Shown: positions 43,423-52,023 of the stretch, in pieces
How positions within the stretch are numbered: the stretch's first letter is position 1
How the letters are laid out: the number at the start of each line of letters is the position of its first letter
DNA from: DTDR01 sp964505415
GTDB lineage: Bacteria; Hydrothermota; Tepidihabitantia; Tepidihabitantales; DTDR01
DNA length: 64,000 bases
Direction of reading: 5' to 3'
NCBI GenBank assembly: GCA_964505415.1
Contig: CAZDHW010000010.1
Location: 1-64,000, forward strand
Position numbers and translations under genes: made by a program
The notes under the pieces: generated by a model
Told to the model about the DNA's origin: nothing
The model's database searches: none
What the model saw: only the letters and a program-made list of their open reading frames with translations

Positions 43423-44712
43423 TTAGGGTTTTATTATTACCTTTAAGAAATTTTTTTTATCTTTTTTAAGAAAGTATATGCCCGGTTTTATCTTTTCTTT
43501 AATAATTAGTTTACCAGTAATATCATAAACCTTTCCTTCTACTTTTTTGGGAATAGTTGGATAAATTTTTGAATCTGAAAAGAGAGAAAAAGGAGGTTCC
43601 TTTATTCCAATTACATCCCGAATTACGGCAATAGTGCTTTCTGAAGATTCTGGAGGAGTACCTTCCTTCCAATAAGAATGACCAACATATACCCGATTTT
43701 CAATTGGATTAAGGGCAAAACTATAAGGAAATTTTCCAACAGGAATAGTAGTGATAACTCGGTCGGTTTGTCCATCAATTATTATGATTATATCAAGCCC
43801 TATATCCGCACAATAAATCTTATTATTTATGTGATTATAAATTGCCAAAGAAGGCGCCCAGCCAACAGGAATATTAGTGATAAGTCGATTGGTCTCACCA
43901 TCAATCACGGCAACACCTCCATCATGGGAACAATAAACTTTATTATTTCTAAAATTATAACAAAGCCCTTCCGGGTATCTACCACCAACATCAATTGTCG
44001 CAATTACTGAATCAGTTTCACCATCAATAACTGAAACTGTTATCTCATTCCAATTTCCGACATAGATTTTATTATTCCTTGAATTATAGGTCATATACCA
44101 AGGACCACTGCCAACCTGAATAGTTTTTAAAACACTATCGCCTTCACCATCAATTACCGTAATATCATTAGAAAGATAATTTGAACAATATATTTTATTA
44201 TTTCTTAAATTGTGACATAACCCATTAGGCCAGCGACCTGTAGGAATAGTAGCAATAAACTGTATCTCCTTCACTACAGATAATTGTAACACAATTACCC
44301 TACCGTCTGCTGAATAGATTTTATTATTTATTGGATTATGAAGTAAAGCATCTGCTCCATCACCCTTTTGAATAGTTGTTATTATCTGATTTGTCTCACC
44401 ATCAATAACCAAAATGCGGTCTGCCCTTCCACCAGAAGGACTTCTACATATAACGCAATATACTTTATTATTGATTGGATTATAGCATAAAGTAATTGGA
44501 CGATACCTTGCCGGTATACTATCAATAACTTCATTAGTTGAAGCATCAATCACTGAAATATTATGGGAAAAATAATTTGAACAATATACCTTATGATTTA
44601 GAGAATTATAACACACGCGATGGGGCTTTTTCCCAACAACAATCATTGTTTCCAGCCATTGAGAAAAAGATAAAGAAAAAAGGAGGAGTAGAGAATATTT
44701 AATCTTTCTCAT
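43423..44712 (-). CDS. secreted YVTN/YncE-type beta-propeller with T9SS-like C-terminal tail
   Basis: A 429-residue protein with a signal peptide (residues 1-18) and about seven YVTN/NHL-like blades, each with the pattern NKVYCSNY...ISVIDG.TN.VI..I.VG (for example VYCSNYFSHNISVIDAST). The last ~50 residues, KVEGKVYDITGKLIIKEKI then PGIYFLKKDKKNF, have the layout of the Por/T9SS type A sorting domain. It is probably cell-surface or extracellular, binding unknown. Its ATG lies 14 nt inside the end of the upstream gene. Confidence 0.85.
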   Translation of the reverse strand: MRKIKYSLLLLFSLSFSQWLETMIVVGKKPHRVCYNSLNHKVYCSNYFSHNISVIDASTNEVIDSIPARYRPITLCYNPINNKVYCVICRSPSGGRADRILVIDGETNQIITTIQKGDGADALLHNPINNKIYSADGRVIVLQLSVVKEIQFIATIPTGRWPNGLCHNLRNNKIYCSNYLSNDITVIDGEGDSVLKTIQVGSGPWYMTYNSRNNKIYVGNWNEITVSVIDGETDSVIATIDVGGRYPEGLCYNFRNNKVYCSHDGGVAVIDGETNRLITNIPVGWAPSLAIYNHINNKIYCADIGLDIIIIIDGQTDRVITTIPVGKFPYSFALNPIENRVYVGHSYWKEGTPPESSESTIAVIRDVIGIKEPPFSLFSDSKIYPTIPKKVEGKVYDITGKLIIKEKIKPGIYFLKKDKKNFLKVIIKP

Positions 44713-45178
44713 ACCCCTCCCTTCCTTTTATTTTACCAATATAACACTGGTATAGAGAAGGTAAAATAGGTGTGCGATACCTGTTGCCTTGGCCATCTAC
44801 GTAGACCGCTTGATGAGCCCCTGTTTCTCTCCATTTATATAAAGATTCAGGATAGGCTGGATGATAAGTAACAACACCAACTGAACATATACCCGAGAAA
44901 GCATGCTGCCATTTCCATCTCGCCATCAAAATATTTGGCCGGTCCCAAAATTTAACTGCTTCACCGTAAACAAACACACTTTCCGGAACACAACCCGGCG
45001 GTGCATAAGGATATGTCCAAGAATAAAGAAAAGTTCTTTTAATCTGAGGTATTTGGTGAGGAGGGTCTTGAGGAATGGCAGGTTCACGGGTTGTATCAAT
45101 ATAAGAACCGTAATTCCAATCTGCAATAGGTGCTTCTTCCTCGGCAAAAATAAAAAATGGAAATATTTTTCTTCTCAT
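44699..45178 (-). CDS. hypothetical protein preceding the YVTN propeller gene
   Basis: A 159-residue protein that I do not recognise. The short hydrophobic start (MRRKIFPFFIFA) could be a minimal signal peptide. The rest is rich in Trp, Tyr and Pro (YSWTYPYAPPGCVPESVFVY; ARWKWQHAFSGICSVGVVTY), which suggests a compact exported domain. It has an SD (AAGGAGG) and a promoter at 45208-45234, and overlaps the YVTN gene by 14 nt. An alternative ATG 7 nt past the -10 opens a different 34-codon frame, noted among the findings. Confidence 0.55.
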   Translation of the reverse strand: MRRKIFPFFIFAEEEAPIADWNYGSYIDTTREPAIPQDPPHQIPQIKRTFLYSWTYPYAPPGCVPESVFVYGEAVKFWDRPNILMARWKWQHAFSGICSVGVVTYHPAYPESLYKWRETGAHQAVYVDGQGNRYRTPILPSLYQCYIGKIKGREGYEKD

Positions 45179-45207
45179 AAGCCTCCTTTTTAGGAATCAT
45201 CGTAAAA

Positions 45208-45234
45208 ATTATAACAAAATCCAAAAAAAGTCAA
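45208..45234 (-). promoter_or_regulatory. promoter of the 45178/YVTN operon
   Basis: On the minus strand, TTGACT (45229-45234), 15 nt, TATAAT (45208-45213). An ATG (45200) follows after 7 nt, and the SD-led start at 45178 after 29 nt. Confidence 0.6.
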
Positions 45235-45506
45235 TAAGAAAATATCTTTCTTATGTGATATAAAATTTTTATTTTTTCTAAAATTTTCCAAAATAAAAAG
45301 TAAAACTTTTTATAAAAACTTATATCATTTTTATCTTTTTTTATAGCAGCAATTTTTTTAAGAAAGATAAATTTTTCAATGATAATTTAACTAAAAATTT
45401 TCTATTATCTTTTCTATACTTAAAGGTTTAAAAAAGTAAAATCACAATAATAAGCTAAAAAAGGCTAATAATGATTGAAAATAGTATAAATTAATAAGAA
45501 AGGGAT

Positions 45507-45528
45507 ACATTCCCTGAATGGTTGGGGT
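45507..45528 (+). repeat. dispersed intergenic repeat, copy B
   Basis: A 22-nt segment reading ACATTCCC, then GAATGGTTGGGGT after one base. It matches 61220-61241 (opposite strand) at 19 of 22 positions and stands out as G-rich in AT-rich surroundings. It includes an inverted repeat CATTC/GAATG. Confidence 0.5.
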
Positions 45529-45583
45529 CTTAGTTAGGTATTTTTAAAAATTTGAAAAGGCTAACAATAGGAAGAAGTTTTAT

Positions 45584-45611
45584 TTGATATTTTAGAATTT
45601 TTTTTTAAAAT
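45584..45611 (+). promoter_or_regulatory. kor operon promoter (leaderless type)
   Basis: TTGATA (45584-45589), 16 nt, TAAAAT (45606-45611), then 6 nt to ATG 45618. Confidence 0.6.
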
Positions 45612-45617
45612 TATTTA

Positions 45618-45839
45618 ATGTTTAAAATTAAAATGAGGGAAGAATGGTGTAAAGGTTGTTATTTTTGTATTAAAATCTGTCCAAAAAAAGTCTATAATCT
45701 TTCCGAAGAATATTCACCAAAAGGATTTAAAAAGGTTAAAATTGATAAAGAAAATGAGTGTATCGGCTGTTTTCTTTGTGAAGAATTATGTCCTGATTTA
45801 GTTATCAGCGTAGAGAAGGTTAATGAAAAAAATAGTTAA
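45618..45839 (+). CDS. korD: 2-oxoacid:ferredoxin oxidoreductase delta subunit (2x[4Fe-4S] ferredoxin)
   Basis: A 73-residue ferredoxin with two cluster motifs: CKGCYFCIKICPK near residue 12 and CIGCFLCEELCPD near 51. Placed before the alpha, beta and gamma genes, it is the electron-transfer subunit of the Kor/Vor complex. It overlaps korA by 17 nt and is predicted leaderless. Confidence 0.92.
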   Translation: MFKIKMREEWCKGCYFCIKICPKKVYNLSEEYSPKGFKKVKIDKENECIGCFLCEELCPDLVISVEKVNEKNS

Positions 45840-46959
45840 TTCCTTATTAAAACCGGGAAAATATTTTCTGCAAGGTAATATTGCCTGTGCGGAAGGTGCC
45901 TTAGCTGCTGGTTGTCGTTTTTATGCTGGCTATCCGATAACTCCTTCTTCAGAAATAATGGAACATATGGCCAAAAGACTTATAGAATTAGGTGGTTATT
46001 TTATCCAAATGGAAGATGAGATTGGTTCAATCTGTGCGGTAATTGGTGCTTCTTGGAGTGGAGTGAAAGCAATGACTGCTACCAGTGGTCCCGGTTTTAC
46101 TTTAATGCTTGAAGGAATTGGCTATGCCTTAATGACGGAAACTCCTTGTGTGATTGTTGATGTCCAAAGGCAGGGACCAGCAACTGGTCAAGCAACAAGA
46201 CCCGCCCAAGGAGATGTGATGCAAAGCCGGTGGGGTGCCAGTGGTGATTACCAAATAATTGTTCTCTCTCCCTGGTCGGTAGAAGAGATGTATTATTTAA
46301 CTATTGAGGCTTTTAATCTTTCGGAAAGATTTCGTATTCCGGTAATTCTTTTAACCGATGAAGTAATCGCTCATTTAAAAGAGACTTTAGTTGTTAAAAA
46401 AGAAATTGTTCTTTACGAAAGAGAAAAAGATAAAAATTTACCACCTTTTTTAGGAGATGGAAAAATTCCGCCGATGCCTGCTTTCGGTGAAGGGGCTAAC
46501 CTTTTAATTACTGGTTCTACTCACAATGAATGGGGAGTAAGAAAAGCCTTTGACCCTGATGCCCAAGAATTGCTTTCTTCCCATTTAATAAAAAAGATAA
46601 AAAATTATGAGGAAAGTATAATAAGATATGAAGGCTATTTTTTAGAAGATTGTGATATTATTTTGATTGCCTTTGGCAGTGTTGCCCGCAGCGCCTTAAA
46701 GGCAATAAAAATGTTGAGAGAAGAAGGTATTAAAGCTGGACTTTTTAGACCAATAACAATCTGGCCAAATGGTTTAAAAAAGATTAAAGATTTGATAAAA
46801 GAAAAAAAGGTAATTGTCTGCGAAATGAACCAAGGACAATTGATAGAAGAAGTTAAAAAATATAAGGAAGAGGTTTTGGGAATCTTTAAAACCCGAGGTG
46901 AGGCTATTTATCCGGAAGAGATTTATTTAAGAATAAAAAATGAGTGTAAAATTATATAA
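45823..46959 (+). CDS. korA: 2-oxoacid:ferredoxin oxidoreductase alpha subunit
   Basis: A 378-residue alpha subunit: GNIACAEGALAAGCRFYAGYPITPSSE at residues 19-45, MEDEIGSICAVIGASWSG near 65, ATSGPGFTLMLEGIGYA near 85, and QRQGPATGQATRPAQGD near 118. This is the pyrimidine-binding half of the thiamine enzyme that oxidises 2-oxoglutarate or a related acid to the acyl-CoA with ferredoxin. The oxoglutarate assignment is by family resemblance; 2-oxoisovalerate is the alternative. Confidence 0.92.
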   Translation: MKKIVNSLLKPGKYFLQGNIACAEGALAAGCRFYAGYPITPSSEIMEHMAKRLIELGGYFIQMEDEIGSICAVIGASWSGVKAMTATSGPGFTLMLEGIGYALMTETPCVIVDVQRQGPATGQATRPAQGDVMQSRWGASGDYQIIVLSPWSVEEMYYLTIEAFNLSERFRIPVILLTDEVIAHLKETLVVKKEIVLYEREKDKNLPPFLGDGKIPPMPAFGEGANLLITGSTHNEWGVRKAFDPDAQELLSSHLIKKIKNYEESIIRYEGYFLEDCDIILIAFGSVARSALKAIKMLREEGIKAGLFRPITIWPNGLKKIKDLIKEKKVIVCEMNQGQLIEEVKKYKEEVLGIFKTRGEAIYPEEIYLRIKNECKII

Positions 46960-47695
46960 ATACTTAAGAGAAGAAGTTTTTCCGACTCCTTTCTGTCCGG
47001 GTTGTGGTCACGGAATTTTATTACAAACCATTTTAAGGGCGATTGATGAATTAAATATTGATATTAAAAAAATTGTTTTTGTTTCCGGCATTGGTTGTGC
47101 CGCTTGGATACCAAGTCCCCATTTTAAAGCCGATACTCTTCATACTTTACACGGTAGACCTTTAGCTTTCGCCACCGGTATCAGAATTACTCGACCTGAT
47201 TTAGAAGTTATGGTAATCTCTGGCGATGGTGATTTGGCAGCAATCGGCGGCAATCATTTAATTCATGCTGCCCGAAGGAATTTAAAAATAATTACTATCT
47301 GCGCTAATAATTCTATTTACGGTATGACCGGCGGTCAATTATCGCCAACGACACCAGAAAATGCTAAAACTGAAACATCTCCTTTAGGTAATTTGGAAAG
47401 ACCTTTTGATTTGTGTGCCTTAGTTAAAAGCTGTGGTGCTTCCTTTGTTTGTCGCTATACGGTTTTTCATCCGAAACAATTAAAAAATGCTATCAAAAGG
47501 GGATTTCAAATTAACGGTTTTAGTTTTATTGATGTTATCTCTCCTTGCCCTACCCATTTCGGTAGGAGAAACAAAATGCCTACCCTTTATGACTTTTACC
47601 AATTTATTTTTAAAAATATTGTTTCTTATGAAAAGGCAAAAGGTTTAAAAAAAGAAGAATTGAAAGATAAAATCATCATTGGTGAATATGAATAA
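46940..47695 (+). CDS. korB: 2-oxoacid:ferredoxin oxidoreductase beta subunit
   Basis: A 251-residue beta subunit with the N-terminal cluster/TPP segment FCPGCGHGILLQTI, GIGCAAWIPSPHFKADTLHTLHGR, and the TPP motif SGDGDLAAIGGNHLIHAARRN followed by NNSIYGMTGGQLSPTTP. It binds thiamine diphosphate and performs decarboxylation together with KorA. It overlaps korA by 20 nt. Confidence 0.93.
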   Translation: MSVKLYKYLREEVFPTPFCPGCGHGILLQTILRAIDELNIDIKKIVFVSGIGCAAWIPSPHFKADTLHTLHGRPLAFATGIRITRPDLEVMVISGDGDLAAIGGNHLIHAARRNLKIITICANNSIYGMTGGQLSPTTPENAKTETSPLGNLERPFDLCALVKSCGASFVCRYTVFHPKQLKNAIKRGFQINGFSFIDVISPCPTHFGRRNKMPTLYDFYQFIFKNIVSYEKAKGLKKEELKDKIIIGEYE

Positions 47696-48242
47696 AACCT
47701 TAGAGATAAAAATAAGTGGAACCGGTGGCCAAGGAATTTTAGTTTTTGGTGAACTGTTAGCGAAAGCAGCCGTTTTAAAAGATTATAACGCCAGTGTCAT
47801 TTCTTCCTATGGTTCCCAAGTAAAAGGTGGAGTGGTTGAAGCCCAAGTAATTATAAGCAAAGATTTTATTACTTGTCCTTTTGTCAGCAATTTAAATCTT
47901 CTTTGTGCTTTATCCCAACCTGGTTATGATAATAATATTAATTTAATAAAAGAAGAAACGGTAGTGTTTTACGATGATATCGCAGTTAAAAAAATTGTTA
48001 ATTTGGGAAAACACATTCCTGTGAGTGCAACAAGATATTGTGTAGAAAATTTTAAGACTTCTTTGCCCGCCAACCTTTTTTTTCTTGGCTTTTTGGCTGG
48101 TTTTTTAAAAGATATTTTGGAACTTTCCCTTTTAAAGGAAACTTTAAAAGAAAAGAATTTAGCTAACGAAATGAATTTAAAAGCTTTGGTTAGTGGTTAT
48201 GAAAGCTTTGAAAAAGGAGGTTTTTATGATAAAAACCAATAA
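47688..48242 (+). CDS. korC: 2-oxoacid:ferredoxin oxidoreductase gamma subunit
   Basis: The product (184 aa from ATG 47688; an upstream TTG at 47679 is unlikely) is the gamma subunit: KISGTGGQGILVFGELLAKAA at the N-terminus, SSYGSQVKGGVVEAQV near 40, and VSATRYCVENFKTSLPANLFFLG near 110. It binds CoA-side substrate in the Kor complex. The next gene's SD lies within its 3' end. Confidence 0.92.
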   Translation: MNKTLEIKISGTGGQGILVFGELLAKAAVLKDYNASVISSYGSQVKGGVVEAQVIISKDFITCPFVSNLNLLCALSQPGYDNNINLIKEETVVFYDDIAVKKIVNLGKHIPVSATRYCVENFKTSLPANLFFLGFLAGFLKDILELSLLKETLKEKNLANEMNLKALVSGYESFEKGGFYDKNQ

Positions 48243-49098
48243 AGAAAGAATACCAATAATTTCGGTTATTGGTGAAATTTCTATGCCGATAAGAAGGTTT
48301 CCTTATACTATCAGTCACGAAGGTGAACTGTTTTCTTTTCCCGGAACAGGTGGAATCACTTATAATGTGAAAGTTGGTGATAAAGTTTTTGGTTGGGTTG
48401 GTGATCATATTGAACCCGGTGTGTCAATAAAATTGAAAGATGAAAATGAAAACCGAGCATTAAATACCTATGCCTGTATTGGTAACGAAGCAACTGTTGT
48501 GAGTGGTGACGCTAAGGGAAGTAAGGGATATGTTACTGGTAAACATGGAGGTATTGAGCATGTATTGATCTATTTTCAAGAAGAAGTTTTAGAGAAGTTG
48601 GTAATCGGTGACAAGATTCAAATAAAGGCAAGAGGTCAAGGTTTAAAAATTGAGGGTTTAGATGATGTGATTTTTTATAATTTAGATCCAGATTTATTAG
48701 AAAGAATGAAAGAAATCGGCTTAAAGATTAAAAATGGTGTTCTCTTCTTTCCGGTTACGCATATTATCCCGCCAGATATTATGGGCAGTGGCTTAGGCAG
48801 TGTAACTACTTCTTCGGGCGATTATGATATTACTACGCAAGATAAAGAGAGTATAAAAAAATACGGTTTAGAAGACTTACGCTTTGGTGATATCGTGGCT
48901 TTAATCAATACTGATAACCGCTATGGTCGTTGTCTTAAAAAAGGAGCAATTTCTATTGGTGTTGTTGTCCATTCGAATTGCGTAATTGCTGGTCACGGTC
49001 CAGGTGTTACCACTATTGCCACTTCAGTTAAAGGAAAAATAAAACCAATAAAAAATAAGAAGGCTAATATTGGCTATCTTTTAGGGATTTTTGAATGA
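48226..49098 (+). CDS. DUF4438 domain-containing protein
   Basis: The product (290 aa from ATG 48226, chosen for its SD AAGGAGG 5 nt upstream) belongs to the DUF4438 family, beta-rich proteins found in thermophiles and of unknown function. Visible features are glycine-rich loops such as SFPGTGGITYNVKVGDKVFG near residue 35, GDAKGSKGYVTGKHGG near 87, and the SGLGSVTTSSGDYDITTQD segment near 185. It follows the kor genes in one transcription unit. A link to 2-oxoacid metabolism is only positional. Confidence 0.8.
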   Translation: MIKTNKERIPIISVIGEISMPIRRFPYTISHEGELFSFPGTGGITYNVKVGDKVFGWVGDHIEPGVSIKLKDENENRALNTYACIGNEATVVSGDAKGSKGYVTGKHGGIEHVLIYFQEEVLEKLVIGDKIQIKARGQGLKIEGLDDVIFYNLDPDLLERMKEIGLKIKNGVLFFPVTHIIPPDIMGSGLGSVTTSSGDYDITTQDKESIKKYGLEDLRFGDIVALINTDNRYGRCLKKGAISIGVVVHSNCVIAGHGPGVTTIATSVKGKIKPIKNKKANIGYLLGIFE

Positions 49099-49541
49099 AA
49101 AAAAGGTTACCTTGGGATGAATACTTTATGAAAATTGCGGAAATGGTGGCGGAACGGTCTACCTGTTTACGGAGAAAAGTCGGCTGTGTAATTGTGAAAG
49201 ATAGAAGAATTTTGGCTACCGGTTATAACGGCGCTCCCAGTGGGCTAAAACATTGTGAAGAAACTGGTTGCCTAAGGGAGAAATTAAAATTAAAACCCGG
49301 AGAAAAAATTGAAATCTGCCGAGGAATTCATGCAGAACAGAATGCCCTTATCCAAGCTGCCGCTTTTGGTATCAATGTTTCGGGAGCAGTAATCTACACT
49401 ACCCACCATCCCTGTATCACTTGTACGAAGATGTTAATCAATGCCAAAATAAAAAAAATTTATGTCAAAGAAGACTATCCAGATAAACTGGCAAAGGAAA
49501 TGTTAAAAGAAGCCAAGATAAAAGTAGTTAGATTAAAATAA
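49095..49541 (+). CDS. dCMP deaminase (cytidine/deoxycytidylate deaminase family)
   Basis: A 148-residue zinc deaminase: GVHAEQN-type motif as GIHAEQNALIQAA near residue 75 and the second zinc motif HHPCITCTKMLI near 100, plus YNGAPSGLKHCEETGCLR, which is typical of dCMP deaminase. It forms dUMP from dCMP, feeding thymidylate synthesis. It overlaps DUF4438 by 4 nt and abuts the DUF1614 gene by one base. Confidence 0.9.
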   Translation: MKKRLPWDEYFMKIAEMVAERSTCLRRKVGCVIVKDRRILATGYNGAPSGLKHCEETGCLREKLKLKPGEKIEICRGIHAEQNALIQAAAFGINVSGAVIYTTHHPCITCTKMLINAKIKKIYVKEDYPDKLAKEMLKEAKIKVVRLK

Positions 49542-50197
49542 TGTTCTTCTTACCTTTTTCTTTATTATTTTTTCTTTTTTTACTTTTTTTGCCCATTCTC
49601 TTTTTTCTTATTCCTATAGGAATTATTAATATTTCTTTTCAAAAATTGGGACTTTCGCCTCCTGCCGGCTTTCTCTTTTTTCTTCTATCCCTTATTGGTA
49701 GCGGGATAAATATTCCCCTCATTGAAGAAGAAACCTATGATTATGAAGAATCTTTTCTGCCTTATCCCCTTTCGCTATTTTATCGCTTACCTCCTAAGCA
49801 AAGAAAAAAAATCATCGCGGTCAATTTTGGTGGCTGTATTATGCCTTTATTACTTTCTTTATATCTCTTGCCAAAAGTTTCTTTGTTCGCGCTCGTCATT
49901 TGTACCTTTTTGATGATTATTGTTAGTAAATATTTAAGTCGAATAGTTCCTGGTATTGGTGTAGTAATGCCGGCTTTTATTCCTCCTATATTTTCGGCAA
50001 TCTTTGCTCTCATCTTTAGCAAAACTAATCCTTCAGCTGTTGCTTATATTTCTGGCGTCTTGGGAGTTTTAATTGGCGCTGATTTATTAAATTTATCTAA
50101 AATAAGAAAAACCAATTATTCTCTGCTTTCTATTGGTGGTGCTGGCGTTTTTGATGGTATTTTCCTTGTCGGAATTATCGCCGTTCTTTTAGTTTAA
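49541..50197 (+). CDS. DUF1614 membrane protein
   Basis: A 218-residue, strongly hydrophobic protein with about seven TM segments. Family motifs of DUF1614 are visible: FQKLGLSPPAGFLFFLLSLIGSGINIPL near residue 28, AVNFGGCIMPLLLSLYLL near 90, and PGIGVVMPAFIPPIFSAIFALI near 135. Function unknown. It ends the kor operon. Confidence 0.82.
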   Translation: MFFLPFSLLFFLFLLFLPILFFLIPIGIINISFQKLGLSPPAGFLFFLLSLIGSGINIPLIEEETYDYEESFLPYPLSLFYRLPPKQRKKIIAVNFGGCIMPLLLSLYLLPKVSLFALVICTFLMIIVSKYLSRIVPGIGVVMPAFIPPIFSAIFALIFSKTNPSAVAYISGVLGVLIGADLLNLSKIRKTNYSLLSIGGAGVFDGIFLVGIIAVLLV

Positions 50198-50205
50198 TAA
50201 AAATC

Positions 50206-50233
50206 TTGACAATATAAAAAAATTTATTATAAT
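50206..50233 (+). promoter_or_regulatory. tsaC/sua5 operon promoter (leaderless type)
   Basis: TTGACA (50206-50211), 16 nt, TATAAT (50228-50233), both consensus; ATG 50239 begins 5 nt later. Confidence 0.8.
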
Positions 50234-50238
50234 TAACT

Positions 50239-51225
50239 ATGATTGAAACTTCCATATTAAAAATTACGGAAAAAAGAATAAAAAAAGAAAAGCCGGCCTT
50301 CGCGGCGAAAATAATTCACGATGGGGGTGTGATTTCCTTTCCCACCGATACTTTATATGCTTTGGCAACTAATGCCCTTGCTGGTGAAGCTATTTGTAAA
50401 ATTTTTAGTTTAAAAAAAAGATGTTTGTCAGAACCGCTACCCATTTTTATTTGGAAAAAAGAAGAATTAAAAAATTATGTCGCCGAAATCCCTAAGATTG
50501 CCGAAGGGCTTATTGAAAAATATTGGCCCGGACCTTTAACCATTATCTTTAATAAGAAAGAAGGAATTTTCCCGGAGATCCTTACTGCCGGTAACAATAA
50601 AATTGCTATCCGCATACCCAATACGCCAATAGCCTTATTAATTTTAGAAGTAGCCAAAATTCCCATTACCGGCACTAGTGCTAATGTTAGCGGTGCCAAA
50701 CCGCCAATAAAGGCGATTGATGTGATTCAGAATTTTTATGAAAAGATTGAATTGATTATTGATGGGGGTGCCACCCAATACAAAAAAGAATCAACGATTA
50801 TTGATGTCACTACTAGAATTCCGGAAATCGTGAGATTAGGTGTTGTCAGTGAAGAAGAAATCAAAAAATTGGTCGGTAAAGTAAAAGTAAATTTAAAGAA
50901 AGAAAACAATCTGAATTTTCCTTTTGAAATTTATATTATTCCTTATGAAGAGAAAAAAAATTTTAGTAAATGGGTGAAAGAATTTCTGAAAAAAGATAAA
51001 AAAATCCTGGTCTTAAAAAGTAAAGAAACAGAAGAAAGTTTCAAAAATGTTGAAGAAATCGTTTATGGTAGCCATGAAAAACCAGAAAGTTTTGCCCTCA
51101 ATATCTTTTCAATTCTAAAAAAGGCAAATAACTTTAATTATCTTCTTATTGAAGGAGTAAAAGAAGAAGGTATTGGTTTTTCTCTAAACTCCTTTTTCCG
51201 TAAGATTGGTAAATTCCTCAAATAG
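50239..51225 (+). CDS. L-threonylcarbamoyladenylate synthase (Sua5-type, two domains)
   Basis: A 328-residue protein. The N-terminal YrdC domain (residues about 15-210) has GGVISFPTDTLYALATNA, KYWPGPLTIIF and the nucleotide motif PITGTSANVSGAKPP. The remaining ~110 residues are the Sua5 C-terminal domain. It makes threonylcarbamoyl-AMP for the t6A37 modification of tRNA. It is directly followed (no gap) by a DUF72 gene. Confidence 0.92.
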   Translation: MIETSILKITEKRIKKEKPAFAAKIIHDGGVISFPTDTLYALATNALAGEAICKIFSLKKRCLSEPLPIFIWKKEELKNYVAEIPKIAEGLIEKYWPGPLTIIFNKKEGIFPEILTAGNNKIAIRIPNTPIALLILEVAKIPITGTSANVSGAKPPIKAIDVIQNFYEKIELIIDGGATQYKKESTIIDVTTRIPEIVRLGVVSEEEIKKLVGKVKVNLKKENNLNFPFEIYIIPYEEKKNFSKWVKEFLKKDKKILVLKSKETEESFKNVEEIVYGSHEKPESFALNIFSILKKANNFNYLLIEGVKEEGIGFSLNSFFRKIGKFLK

Positions 51226-51966
51226 ATGGCAATTAAAAAATTTTATAGAATTGGTTGTTGTGGTTATCCAGTTGCCAAAAAGAAATATTACGAAAATTTT
51301 GATTGTGTTGAATTAAACACCACTTTCTATCAACTACCCAAAAAAGAAACAGCAGAAAAATGGCGAAAAGAAGCGAATAACAATTTTGAATTTATCATTA
51401 AAGCTTTTCAGCTTATCACCCATCCGCCAACCAGTTTAACTTACAAAAGATTAAAAGAAAAAATTAAAAATAAAGAGAATTACGGTTTTTTTAAACCCAC
51501 TGATGAAGTCTTTTCCGCTTTTGAAAGAACCTACCAAATAAGCAAAATTCTTAATTGTGATAAAATTCTTTTTCAGACACCGGTAAGTTTTAAACCAAAT
51601 AAAGAAAACCTTTTAAACTTAAGAAAATTTTTCTCAACAATAAAAAAAGATTATCCTAAAAATTTAAATTATATCTTAGAAGTTCGAGGAAAGGAATGGA
51701 CCGATGAGATAATTAAAGAGATTTGCGAAGAATTTAATTTAATCCATTGCACTGACCCCTTAAAAAGAAAGCCCGTTTTTGGCAAATTTAACTATTTTCG
51801 TCTTCACGGTGAATATAAAAACGAAAAAATTATTTACTACCATAACTATACCGTAGAAGAGTTAAAAACAATAAAGAAAGCCTGTGATAAAGAATTAAAT
51901 TATGTGATGTTTAACAATTCTAATATGTTTTTAGATGCCTTAAAATTTAAAGATTTGGTTTTCTAA
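51226..51966 (+). CDS. DUF72 domain-containing protein
   Basis: A 246-residue TIM-barrel DUF72 (YecE-like) protein: RIGCCGYPVAKKKYYENFDCVELNTTFYQLPKKETAEKWR-type start (residues 8-47), FKFIIKAFQLITHP-like segment near 62, and FRLHGEYKNEK near 192. Function unknown. The start codon directly follows the Sua5 stop, so it is translated from the same mRNA. Confidence 0.88.
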   Translation: MAIKKFYRIGCCGYPVAKKKYYENFDCVELNTTFYQLPKKETAEKWRKEANNNFEFIIKAFQLITHPPTSLTYKRLKEKIKNKENYGFFKPTDEVFSAFERTYQISKILNCDKILFQTPVSFKPNKENLLNLRKFFSTIKKDYPKNLNYILEVRGKEWTDEIIKEICEEFNLIHCTDPLKRKPVFGKFNYFRLHGEYKNEKIIYYHNYTVEELKTIKKACDKELNYVMFNNSNMFLDALKFKDLVF

Positions 51967-51968
51967 AA

Positions 51969-51997
51969 TTGATTTTTAAATTATTTTTTATTATAAT
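51969..51997 (+). promoter_or_regulatory. C25 peptidase promoter
   Basis: TTGATT (51969-51974), 17 nt, TATAAT (51992-51997). An in-frame ATG (52006) lies 8 nt past the -10; the SD-led ATG is at 52024. Confidence 0.6.
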
Positions 51998-52023
51998 TTA
52001 ATAAAATGTCAAAAGGAGGAATA

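Larger units (their letters stand above)
45179..45617. other. 439-bp AT-rich intergenic region between divergent operons
   Basis: Nothing coding is recognisable. It holds the divergent promoters at 45208-45234 (minus) and 45584-45611 (plus) and one copy of a dispersed repeat (45507-45528) containing a small inverted repeat. The middle is runs of A and T. Confidence 0.6.

Noticed and set aside
44926..45147. Alternative minus-strand frame within the 44699-45178 gene
   Set aside because: It starts inside the SD-led gene with no SD of its own; the main frame is longer and coupled to the YVTN gene.
45823..45839. Programmed frameshift joining korD and korA
   Set aside because: Ferredoxin and alpha subunit are complete proteins on their own; the 17-nt overlap is ordinary coupling.
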